Assembly: GCA_945643635.1 (NCBI GenBank)
Contig: CALZFC010000291.1
Coordinates: forward strand, 800,001 to 864,000
Direction of reading: 5' to 3'
DNA from: Allodiplogaster sudhausi
Lineage: Eukaryota > Nematoda > Chromadorea > Rhabditida > Diplogasteridae
Length of the DNA stretch: 64,000 bases
The position numbers were made by a program, and so were the translations under genes. The notes under the pieces were generated by a model. The model saw nothing but the letters and a program-made list of their open reading frames with translations. It made no database searches and was not told where the DNA came from. Positions 34,000 through 43,999 of this stretch are shown here, piece by piece; within the stretch, counting starts at the first letter, position 1; every line of letters begins with the position of its first letter.

Positions 34000-34440
34000 G
34001 AATCTCAGAAAGGCTGCCAGCATGAAGGAGCTCAAGGCGTTTGGGTTCAGCGAGTTTAGAAATGCGATCAACAAATTGGCTGACGAAGTCTCGAAGGCAA
34101 AGATCTCGGTAGACTATTTCATTCCAATGTCATTATCTAGATTAATATTTTCCAATCTGTAATAACTTTGTCTAGTTCACGATGCCCGACCCGCAGTGCT
34201 GCGAAACCGACTTTTGCACGGACATTGGCAAGATCGAGAATCTGCAAAACGGTTAAGAATCTCAGAAAGGCTGCCAGCATGAAGGAGCTCAAGGCGTTTG
34301 GGTTCAGCGAGTTTAGAAATGCGATCATTGACAAGAGTGTCATGGGCAAGACCGGCAGGCAGGGATCCGCCAAATCGCCCCTCTCGCTCGCCATTCCCAC
34401 TATCGTCTTTGTCTTCTCTCTCCTTCCCCATCTCCCTTAG
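33731..34440 (+). repeat. 257-bp tandem exon duplication
   Basis: Units start at 33731, 33988 and 34245, each at CAAAACGGTTAAGAATCTC. Each holds most of one helical-insert exon, the intron and the CCETDFC exon. At each junction the end of the CCETDFC exon (GAATCTGC) is fused to CAAAACGGTT of the upstream exon. The third unit leaves the pattern after AATGCGATCA and continues into IIDKSVMGKTGRQGSAKSP. The left arm has the same junction, so the duplication predates the palindrome, while the right arm gained one more unit. Confidence 0.9.
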
Positions 34441-34442
34441 CC

Positions 34443-34553
34443 TGTAACGACCTGGTACCATCGAAAGGCTCAAAGGATCACTGGAGGCACCGGGGTTCGA
34501 ACCCGGGACCACCTACTCATGAGTCGGCTGCTCTACCACTGAGCTACACCCCC
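34443..34553 (-). mobile_element. tRNA-derived SINE, copy 1
   Basis: The minus strand starts GGGGGTGTAGCTCAGTGG (A box intact) and continues to GGTTCGAACCC (B box intact) with T-arm pairing. The acceptor stem closes with G-U pairs against TGCCTCC. The anticodon region (CTCATGA) does not sit on a good 5-bp stem, so a functional tRNA is doubtful. A ~40-bp tail ending at GGTCGTTACA is shared with the second copy, the hallmark of a SINE unit. Confidence 0.7.
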
Positions 34554-34690
34554 TACGACCATGCGATATAGGACAGGACCTATGGGCCTCACTGCTACAT
34601 CGCCCGCCTTCCACAAGTCAGTGTCCCTGCTGACCGATCGCACGGTAGCATCTCTTTGGTACCTTCGTCCGGGTTGCTCATGTTCCTTTC

Positions 34691-34892
34691 TCATCGGCGC
34701 TCTGTGCTGCCTCCATCGGCGATCTGTGCTGCCTCAGTCGGCGCTCTGTACTGCCTCAGTCGGCGCTCTGTGCTGCCTCCGTCGGCGCTCTGCACTGCCT
34801 CAGTCGGCGCTCTGCACTGCCTCAGTCGGCGCTCTGCACTGCCTCAGTCGGCGCTCGGCACTGCCTCCATCGGCGCTCTGCACTGCCTCCAC
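34691..34892. repeat. 20-bp minisatellite, about 10 copies
   Basis: The unit CGGCGCTCTGCACTGCCTCA varies at two or three positions. The two plus frames over it are repeat artefacts. Confidence 0.95.
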
Positions 34893-34998
34893 TTGAACGC
34901 TCTCGCAACCCCGTTCACTTGTTGGCGTCTATACCCGGCTACAGTGCCGACCATAGACTTTAATGACTCCTCCTACCAACATCCCGGTTCGGCCCCCA

Positions 34999-35109
34999 TG
35001 TAACGACCTGGTACCTTCGAAAGGCTCAAGGGATCACTGGAGGCACCGGGGTTCGAACCCGGGACCACCTACTCATGAGTCGGCTGCTCTACCACTGAGC
35101 TACACCCCC
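34999..35109 (-). mobile_element. tRNA-derived SINE, copy 2
   Basis: Nearly identical to 34443-34553 over ~110 bp, same orientation, 556 bp away. Both boxes are intact. Confidence 0.7.
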
Positions 35110-35112
35110 TGA

Positions 35113-35465
35113 TTAGCCTCAGCTACTCTTCTTCTACCACTTGCGATGTCGGAGACGAGGTCGAGGGTTCAAACGGCAGACTTTATTAGCTCAAAGTCTG
35201 GCCAAGGCGTAACACAAACAAGAAGAGACCGCTCACTATGAGCTCAAAACATATGACTGAATAGATTGGCTAAAGTCGAGCCAACATTAACACATGACAC
35301 GTAATCATAAATGCAAATATATGAGCCGTAAAACATAGAGGGATTAGACCGTAGTCTTGATACTTGAAATGGCACTTTTAAGAGTGCCTCATAAAAGGAT
35401 GACCTGGGGGTTATGGTAAAAGAGGTTGATGTGGACAGGGGGTTCAACATGTTACAAGCCCCCCT
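35113..35465. other. Palindrome-interrupting insert, no gene seen
   Basis: Part of the 34441-35465 segment that has no mirror image in the left arm. Contains a GGTTCAAAC box-B-like site near 35168 and otherwise nothing recognised. Confidence 0.5.
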
Positions 35466-36575
35466 CTCTCCTCTCCTTCCCACGGCTTACAAGGATATAA
35501 AAATGTTTTGTGTTTAATGTCGATTTTCAGATGACAAATGACAAATAGAACTTCCACAGCAAATAAAAATGAGCAATAGCCAGTTTCTGGCTGTATTCAC
35601 TCATAGCTATTCTAGAAGAAAGTAAAGATATGAAAAAGAAAGTGCAATTTGTATGTGTTTGTATATGTAATTAGTTATGTTGTACTGCTGAATAATTGTT
35701 TCGGTTCGATCTGATTACTTGTTTGGAGAGATGTTACAAGATTCATTGCCATTACTTTTTGTTTCGACGTACTCTTAAAACTGATTGTGAGCAAACTGTG
35801 AAATAGTTGTTTGCATATCTTTGTTCTGTAGGCGTAATAAGTTTCAACGCGGTTTTGCATTTTGAAGAGATTGAAGAGAAATTCATGTTATGGACAATTA
35901 CTTACCAAAATGCGATGGATTGGGGCAATTGTTGTTTCATAGACTGATTCATGGACTGATCTCGTTGCTACGTTGGCTGCTCCTTTCAGCTGTGCTCAAT
36001 GGCTAAATTCGAAGATTCTTTTAAAAGTTCTTTGAAATATTAAAAAAGACCCTTGAAATTTTCTGTTCAATATTCTTGATTTGTAGACAGAAGAAGAAAT
36101 CTACGACCGACGCTTGCTCTCAGTTCACGAAAGAATGGGAATGAATATAAATTAGCATATGAAATAAATGAAATTTGAAAAGGAAGTGTTTGAAAACAGG
36201 GAGGAATTCTGTTAAATAGAAATGGTAATTTTAATGCATACATAGTTTCTATTGTTAAAAATGGAAAAAAGGCTAAAAATTAAACGGTGTCGTTTTTATT
36301 CTTGTCTGCAATCCTAGTAAGCTTTCGCATGATTTACGTATGTATATTATTATTTCAAGTAGAGATGCAGATTTCTTACGGCTGAAAAATAAAGTTTTTC
36401 GATGAATATCTTACTTGTTCTATCTCTCTCACCGTCTGTTTCTCTCTCGCGCTCAATCTCTCATTGTCTGTCTGTGTCTCACCGTCTCTGCTGTTCTGAC
36501 CATTTGGTCATTTCATAGGCGGAATTGATTCGATCGCCAGACGGTCTCTCTGCTGATGGCAAGGGGTTGAAGCGA

Positions 36576-36612
<37 letters not shown>

Positions 36613-37372
36613 GAGAAATAGGAGGAGACAGAAACTGCCCGCTTGCCTGGCCTGCAGCTTATTCAAGTATAAGGAAGTTTGGATGTCCTCAGAATAAGCT
36701 CATCCTCATTCTTGGAAATAACCTTTTTTATATCTCTAATTTCTTCCAATTTTTCATAGTTTTCAGCATTTTCTTTACAGTCTATAATTATGTTTTAAAT
36801 ATTTATCTTATTCCTACACCTTTTTCTTTCTTCTTCCAAAATCGTGTCGTTTTGTGGCGTCTTTCATCATATGATTAATATTCCCTTTTTATTGGAAATG
36901 TTTGGTTGACTGTTCTTGATCGAGAGACGGAATAACTAATCTACGGCCGTCAGTTCCTTTCACTTCTCGAGAAAATTGGAAATATATGTAGTAGCGGGGC
37001 CAGATGTGTCGTCTCCTCTTCAATAGAGCATAGAGAAGATGAGAGAGTGAGAGAGTGAGAGAGGCAGAGAGAAACAGGCAATGAAAGCATATCTTCGTCC
37101 TCTCCTGAACCATTTCTGAAACTTTTTGGCTAAGTAAACAAAATCATCTCGTCTACCTCTTAAATTCTAACAGAGCAATACATACAATCGACGAGAACAT
37201 GCAATATTTTTTTGGCAAACTACATATTAAATGCTTCAAATACGAAAAGTTTTCATGCCGCTTACAATTAACCGTCCTCTGCCATCGCCCTGCTGCCACC
37301 TTCCCTCGCTTAAACAGCACAATTGCCCTACTTTTTGTCACTAGCTCTCTATCTTTCTCACCCTCCCCTCTT

Positions 37373-37406
<34 letters not shown>

Positions 37407-37858
37407 TCTGTCTCTCACTCTCATGTTGCTATATCTCTCTATGTCTTTCCATTTCCACATCTCCCTCACTCTGTATTTTGTTCTGTTTCCATCTCTCTCA
37501 ATCGTCTCTCATGCTCACCATACCATTTCACCGCTCGTCTTCTCTATTCGCCCATCTCAACAGCCGTAGTGCTTTTGCATAAATTGAGGAAACTCAAAGT
37601 TAATACCACCATTTCACCTAATACCACCATTACATATCAGCTTGAAATTATAAGAGTTCCTGAAAAAATAGTAATTCGAAATTTAGAAATGTAGCAGATG
37701 AATCCCCTTCTGTCTATGTCGCTCACATTCGCTTTCACTCTCTTTCTCTCCCTCTCTCTCAATTTCTGTCTCTCTCGCTGTCTCTTCTTTTCTGACCCTC
37801 TGGTTATTTGATGGGCTAGGTAAATTCGATCGCCAGGCAGTGTCTCTACTAGTTGGGC

Positions 37859-37898
<40 letters not shown>

Positions 37899-39589
37899 AA
37901 GATAGCGAAAGGAGGAGAGAGACAGAGAAACAGACAGCGAGAGAGGAGGGAGAGAGAGACAGAGAGACAGATAGCGAGAGAGGAGAGGAGACAGAGAAAC
38001 AGACAGCGAGAGAGGAGAAATAGAGAGGGACAAATCACGAGAGTGAGTGAGAGACAGGGAGAGAGAGAGATATAGATATTAGATATTAAAAAAAAAAGTA
38101 AATTGGGAACTCCTATGGCAAGCAGATAATTTCTTTATACAAGCGCCATCGTACGAAATAAACATTTTATGTCCTTCTCTTTGTTGCTGTTTCCATGTCC
38201 CTTTCAGCATTTTAATAATCTATAATTATTTGTTTTACTCTCTCCGAATGTTACTTTGTAGAACTAATGATAAGTTCGCGTCTTTTCGCGGCGTCCTTCA
38301 TCATCCTTCTTTTTATACTTGCTTCGAAGCAGTAAAATACCGTGCAAATGCTTCGTTGAATATTATTGTTGGAGTTACTCTAAGTTCATACAAAAATTGA
38401 ATGTATATGTATAGATGAAATGAAATACATGAAATTTAAAAAGGAAATTATTAGAAAACTGGGAGACAGTCTATGAAAGTTGCAACTTTGATGCTTCCTA
38501 TAGGTAAAATGGATAAAACAACATATTGCTGTTGATTTCAATACTTTGCTTTTATTCATTGCTACGCTGTCCGGTATGCTTTCAAATTAAATCATATTTA
38601 ATCCACTGAGAAGATGAAATTCGTCAGCAAACTATTCGATGCGTTAGAGAAACCATTCGGAGGCTATTCGTTGAATATGCAGAGAGAGAGAGAAAGACCA
38701 AGAGAGAGAGAGAGAGAGAGAGAAGAAAGAGAGACAGAGAAGATGGGGAGACAGAAGAAACTTTCCGCTTGCCGTCCCAGACTCTTATTCTTTAATCAGC
38801 TAAATTTGGATAATATACGCTCATACCCTATTACCTATACCAGGTTTTGAAACATAAATATGTGCATTTTTTATGTTTCTATTGATTTAAATCAATAAAA
38901 TAGAAGAATAGAGCCGAGCCAAGGTCAACATTCTTCTTTTGTTTCTACGGTATCCAATAAGCATTCAAATGAAATTATATTTTAATTGGATGAGAAGCAA
39001 CGAGTGAATCTCAATTGAGACGATGATATTCGTCAGCTATTATTTGATGTGCTAATTGTTTTTCACGATCGCAATGTGTGACCTCAACTGTTCAAAGGCT
39101 AATCGAGGTACAGTCAGCAGTAGTAAATGGGTGTCCCGACGCTATAATTAGATGACAACAAAATTGGTTGACACTTCTAGTAGTTGCCTGTCTTGGGCGC
39201 TGTCATTCGCGTGCTTGCATCTCATACGAACTGGAGCTCTTCATTTATTTCTGACTATTTAATTAAAAAAAAATAGTACTGTCGCATATTTTATTTTATA
39301 ATATACACCGTTATCTAGTTTCCATCAGAAGTTCTGTTATAGTCCTTTTCTCACTCACTCTTCTCTCGTTCTCTCGTGCCCTCTCTCGTTCTCTCTTGCT
39401 CTCCCTCTCTCTCTATTTCTAAACCTACACTTTTCCTTTTCCTACTTACTACTTTTCGGTTTTTGATCTTCATACTTCTTATATAAATGGTCTGTGCTGT
39501 TCAGGCACACCACATGGACTGGTGTTTCTTCCCACGCTAGAATCTTCTCGCATAGACCGAGATCTAACAATAAGATATCGTTGGGATAT

Positions 39590-39765
39590 ATTTCAAGGCC
39601 GCCCTTTGTAAAAGGGTGGCGCGACCGATGCCAAGTCACTCCAACCTCACGAGGACTTCTGGACGAAACTTGTCGATTAGCCGAGTCGTCTCGCAGGAGA
39701 CGAACTGAAGGCTGAGCTGAAGAGACTTCTACGACAAGCGCACGACCTCCCAGTTCGTTCTTTTA
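39590..39765 (+). pseudogene. Copy of the AHEDFWTK repeated ORF in right arm
   Basis: Plus-strand mirror of 28330-28510, with CACGAGGACTTCTGGACGAA and GGAGACGAACTGAAGGCTGA preserved. It is frame-broken: AHEDFWTKL and DELKAEL fall in different frames, and a TAG follows CGAAACTTGTCGAT. Confidence 0.5.
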
Positions 39766-39770
39766 AGAAT

Positions 39771-40720
39771 TTTATTTCTGATAAAAAGAAACTATTAATA
39801 GTTCTTCAATTATTACTCGATCAGAAAATGCTGTCCTTATAATAGAGAAGGCAAATTACAGAAATCTCATCGCCAAACATTTCACTTCCAGCTGCCTATT
39901 TTGTGTGTTTTATCTGACCATGAGATTTCTCTGTAAAATGTTGAACTTTGATTGCTTAAGGCCTTATTCATCTCGAGGACAGCGGTACGTGAAACGACAG
40001 CACTGAGCGGCAACCTTGTGTCGGAGATCTACCCCTTCCTCTCCATACAATCAGCGACGCGTTCGTGACGGGAACGGAGAAAAACTGAAAAAAATACATT
40101 AATTTTCAATTCCTGAGAAGTGTGAATCAAAGAACCCTATTTGCTAACAAGTGCCAGAGCACACAGAAACTCACAAAATTTGTTCCTCAGCGCTTATTTC
40201 CCACCTTCTCCGTTTTTCCTGTTCATCATCTCACTAACACCACTTTGCTCATACCATTAGTGTCTTTTTTGTATCATAAATTATTGATTGCTTTGACGAT
40301 ATTACCTTGTTCAAAGCCTCATCTAAGGCCATTCAAATTTGGTGAAAACCGGCGAGTGATCTCTCGGCAATGCTGAGACACTACCTTATAGATCACTCTT
40401 GTGTTGTTGAGTGCAACCTGTCTCCCCCTTCCCAACCGGCGGTCGGCATGGTCATGGAGAAAAAAAAACTGAATTTTTTTTATTATTGTCGACTCCTGAT
40501 AACGAGATGTTGAATACATGAACAGTTATTGCTGTCTACCACTGGGTGTGCACTGAAAGTCAGAGATTCTACATAAACGCAAGAACTCCTTGACTAAGAA
40601 AAAGTTTACATCCATTACTCTCTTGAATAGCCAACAAGGCTCATGTCTAGGAGAAAAATTCGACCGCTGTCTCAATGTGTGAGAGAGAGAGAGCTGACAC
40701 AAATGGCGCAAACTTGTGGC
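39771..40720. other. Inverted relative of 9.8-10.0 kb; coding uncertain
   Basis: Around 40320-40410 the minus strand reads VIYKVVSQHCREITRRFSP, weakly parallel to a plus frame at 9810-9890. The conserved spacing hints at a former exon, but frames differ between copies. The remainder is unassigned. Confidence 0.35.
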
Positions 40721-40723
40721 GCG

Positions 40724-40931
40724 CTACGCCACGGGACAGGTCACGAAAAAGATGCCGAATGCAATTATCAGCATCCCGAAGACGAGCCGGCGGTAACTGA
40801 CAGTAGGGTTACATTTACTCTCATTACGATTATTAGTCGTCTCACCAAATTGCTCAGCTGTCGATGAAAGCGTGGATCCTTGAAGATCTGGCCATTGGGA
40901 CAGTGGCACTTCCCGACGTTGTCGCACAATC
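40724..40931 (-). CDS. ADAM-like EGF and transmembrane exons
   Basis: complement(40846-40931), after a TCTGCAG acceptor, encodes GLCDNVGKCHCPNGQIFK, a good ADAM EGF-like signature. Further on, complement(40724-40796) encodes YRRLVFGMLIIAFGIFFVT then CPVA and TAG, a single membrane helix with almost no cytoplasmic tail. A 49-bp GT-AG intron between them would put the helix out of phase; without splicing, the sequence in the helix frame reads EQFGETTNNRNESKCN with an N-glycosylation site. Both readings are also open in the plus-strand paralogue at 9.4 kb. The piece is the C-terminal end of a type I ADAM, with upstream exons perhaps at 42.5 kb. Confidence 0.5.
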
Positions 40932-41559
40932 CTGCAGAGAAAAGAAGATGAATGGATATTTTGGCACTTTGGCAGTGAAGAAAAGAAGGCTATCATGCGT
41001 ATAAATGCATATCTATAAAATTTTCTCTTCTTTTTATTGAAGAATTTTATAAAAATACGAAAATAACAGGAAATATATATATATATATACAAATATATAT
41101 CATGTACTCTTTATCACCAGATATCTCTTGACATGTCCGATATGACATCCACTACTCTCTAAAATAGTCAAACGAACCTCCGGGAGAAGAATTCGATCTC
41201 GTCTTCGATAATGCTTCTCATGTTCAGGTCGTGTTGTCGTTTTTGATAAGTAGATCCGATCCAGCTCTGATGTTTTCCTCTTCATCTCACTTTCCCGTTG
41301 TATGCGGGAATCCTCGTGCACTGTGTAGGAGAGCAGCTAAACCTGGAATTGTAAGGTTTTAATAATTGGAGATTCCTTATTGTTTGATAATAAAACATGC
41401 AGCGAAATGACACGATCTTGGAACTGGGAGATTTGGTCATTCCAAGGAATGCGCACATTGTGTAACGAAATGAATTGCGAAAGGTTATGAGCGTATGACA
41501 TCAAAATTTTCTGAATAAACAGCGGGGAAGACAAAAATATATCGGTTCAAATTACCAAA

Positions 41560-42460
41560 CTTTCCGATTCAGCACAGGGGAGGCGTCGTTGCCGATTTGG
41601 GAAAATCAGGGAAGGTTGTTATCGACATATTGACGAGAAAGAGACAAAATGAGATGTAAATGATTCACTCGTCGTTCCTTGTCTGTTTCCTACCAACTGA
41701 CTCATTTTTTTAAGAACGAAAGAACTTGGCTCACTTCTAGTTCTTCTATTCTTCCCTTCTTCCTGGATAGCACTTAAGAGAGAGAGAGGCATACATATGT
41801 ATATGTAAGCTCTGACATGAGATCATATTTTAATTGGGAAAGAAACCGCGCATGAATTGCGATTAAGATCATGACTTTCGTCAGTAATTATTCGATGTGT
41901 TCATTTGTGTTTCACGATCATAATAATTGACCGAAACTGTATCCAGGCTATTCGAATTACATATGTATACAAATTAGGGGTCAATGAGCTTTCACCGTGA
42001 CAATGGCACGAGGGAATCCCTTTCCGTTTTAAGAGAATTTTAATACGGTGAACAGCAAGATGAGGAGATTTTTTTTATGCTTTTCTCATAAGTATTTATT
42101 ACAAGCGTACACAAAGGGAATGGAATTGTCAAGTTGTGACAGAAGAATTGTCAGCGAATCCGGAACATGAAGAGTAATGTCTGTGCGAAAGTATGAAACA
42201 GCTCGCCTTTTATCCACTTGTTGCCAATACTCCTTATAGGAGGACTTGTAAATATAAACGATGATTTGCCTATACACGTCTGACAAAAGAAGTAATTCGG
42301 TACAAAATACACGATGACGAGTGATAGAATCTCTAATTGGGTCGCGCACAAATCGTTGAAGGTCATGCGAAGAACCGAAATCTAACAGTCCTTTTCCACA
42401 TCCAAAATTTTTGGATCTCCATTTTCATGTCGCCGACTCTGTTCGGGTCAGCACATTCGT
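41560..42460. other. No supported gene
   Basis: Short minus-strand frames occur at 42086-42366 (with the Cys-containing stretch YFVPNYFFCQTCIGKSS), but no splice context or homologue is recognised. Confidence 0.35.
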
Positions 42461-42468
42461 TCGGCTTG

Positions 42469-42637
42469 TCATAATCCAATGCTTGGTCTTCGGAACGAAA
42501 TCTCTTCGCATGGAAAGCATATTGGCTTGCCCGTTTCATTGACTCGAGTGATTTCGATGCAACAGCGCCATGTGTAACTGGCGCAGGGCCGCAATTCGTC
42601 GTAGCAGTTTCCCATATCAGGCTTGCGTGATGGGAAC
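42469..42637 (-). CDS. Cys-rich exon, possibly of the ADAM-like gene
   Basis: After a CCTTCCAG acceptor the minus strand reads FPSRKPDMGNCYDELRPC, ASYTWRCCIEITRVNETGK and PICFPCEEISFRRP, then a stop. Six cysteines including a CC pair and an N-glycosylation site (NET) indicate an extracellular module. Its place upstream of the EGF/membrane exons at 40.7-40.9 kb on the same strand would fit an ADAM Cys-rich domain, but the motif is not diagnostic. Just past the stop, a +1 frame continues as DYDKPNECADPNRVGDMKME, so a frameshift or missed splice may hide a longer exon. Confidence 0.45.
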
Positions 42638-42704
42638 CTGGAAGGAATGACGTTTTCGACCTCTAATTTCAGTATTGACAAGAGAGTACGAGAAATACAT
42701 GGGG

Positions 42705-42775
42705 GAAAGAGAGAGAGAGAGAGAGAAGGAGAGATAGAGAGAGAGATAGAAAGAGCGAGAGAAAGAGAGACATAG
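42705..42775. repeat. AG microsatellite
   Basis: Imperfect (AG)n with ATAG and GCGAG interruptions. Confidence 0.9.
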
Positions 42776-42998
42776 GCAGACGAGGCAGTTGGCATCGCTC
42801 CAACTATCAAATGACTATATTTTTTTCAATTGGGTAGAATCTCTGACTGAAATAATAATAAGAATAAACATTCAGTGTCTCAAATTATGCTAAAACACCA
42901 CGGTGGCTGAGGAAAAAGGCAAGGAAGGGAGTAGAGTTAGCAAGCGATATGGTGAGCAAAAGAAAGAAAGAGCGCGGGGAAGATATATGTACAGTCCC

Positions 42999-43446
42999 GC
43001 CCAACATTTCAGGTACATAAATTAATTAGATTAATTAGATTAATTTAAATAATTTCAATTGGAATTTAAGCGATATTAGACACTTTTACGCAGTTTCTTT
43101 TGTTTGTTAGGGTGGTTTTTGATATGCTGAACAAGTACATACAGTCAGATTTTAAGAAGAATCTGAAATGACCGTTTAAAAACGAATTCGGCCGGTTTTA
43201 GGAGGGACTTGGCCGTGAAGATCGACTGCACCTAAAAGACAGCCATGACCTTCCTAAAACCGTCCGAATTCGTTTTCAAACAGTCATTTCAGGTTCTTTT
43301 TAAAATCTGACTGTATGTACTTGTTCAGTATGTCAAAAACCACCCTAACAAACACAAGAAACTGCTTAAAAGTTCCTAATATCGCTCAAGTTCCAATTGA
43401 AATTATTTAAATTAATCTAATTAATTTATGTCCCTGAAATGTTGGG
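42999..43446. mobile_element. Foldback/MITE element, ~200-bp inverted arms
   Basis: The left end CGCCCAACATTTCAGG, followed by ACATAAATTAATTAGATT, is mirrored by AATCTAATTAATTTATG, then CCTGAAATGTTGGGCG. Arms extend to about 43210 and from about 43240, sharing TACATACAGTCAGATTTTAA and AAACGAATTCGG, with a ~30-bp loop. No coding capacity; it is a strong hairpin when single-stranded. Confidence 0.85.
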
Positions 43447-43723
43447 CGGCGTCCTCTCGCAGTTTGCTCGGATCACAAGTCGCGCCCGTCTTTCAGTTCG
43501 CGCTGCCCGTCGTGCCATTCGCCGCCGGAATGACCTTGTTGCACGAGCAGGAATCTGCGAAGGTGGCGGGTGGACAAATGGCCGCAGGAAAGGACAGAGT
43601 CACATGACATTGAGCGCATCTTTCAAGGAAGAACTTTGGAAATATTTTTTGCATTTTCTTTTTAGAAGAGACTTTCAAGTTTTATGATTAAGATTCCATG
43701 TGATATGAGTAAGGTTGCTATAA

Positions 43724-43992
43724 TCAGAAAATGAGATCAAACTGCATTTCCATCGATGACACAGGAATGGTGCAAGTTGGCATTGAGCATATGCAATTGA
43801 CGTCGTCTAGGGTGATAATACGAAAGCCCATAACTCTACTATTGACAAGACGACTAAGAAGTGGCGGGGGTTTCAGGATGTCACTAATGGAAAGTTGAAC
43901 TGACCGAAGAATGCATTTGCGCCGGAAGGAAAGAAGATGAAGATGAGTAACACTGCCAAGGCAGTAGGCGACAAACTCCGAATCATCACCAT
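43724..43992 (-). CDS. Small secreted Cys peptide, 56 aa
   Basis: Exon 1 complement(43905-43992) encodes a classic signal peptide, MVMIRSLSPTALAVLLIFIF then FPSGANAFF, and ends at GTCAGT in phase 1. Exon 2 complement(43724-43806), after a CCCTAG acceptor in phase 1, gives DDVNCICSMPTCTIPVSS, then MEMQFDLIF and TGA. The mature peptide would be ~30 residues with three cysteines. The coherent phases and the signal peptide support it. Alternatively these are the first exons of a longer gene whose next Cys-rich block is the minus frame CAQCHVTLSFPAAICPPA at about 43590-43660. No family recognised. Confidence 0.5.
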
Positions 43993-43999
43993 TTAAGTG

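Larger units (their letters stand above)
33527..39770. repeat. Right arm of ~11.4-kb palindrome
   Basis: Reverse complement of 28325-33250 with a ~1-kb extra segment at 34441-35465 and one extra copy of the 257-bp tandem unit. AG/CT tracts occur at 36415-36612, 37365-37435, 37730-38070 and 38680-38745. No unique gene was found in 35500-39770 besides repeat-associated frames. Confidence 0.9.

Noticed and set aside
34482..34553. Functional initiator/elongator tRNA-Met (CAT in the loop)
   Set aside because: The anticodon stem does not pair and an identical tailed copy lies 556 bp away, so a SINE is the better explanation.
34561..35003. Two plus-strand frames of 111-115 aa with Cys/Ser/Leu repeats
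   Set aside because: Produced by the 20-bp minisatellite and flanking SINE; antisense and other frames are equally open.
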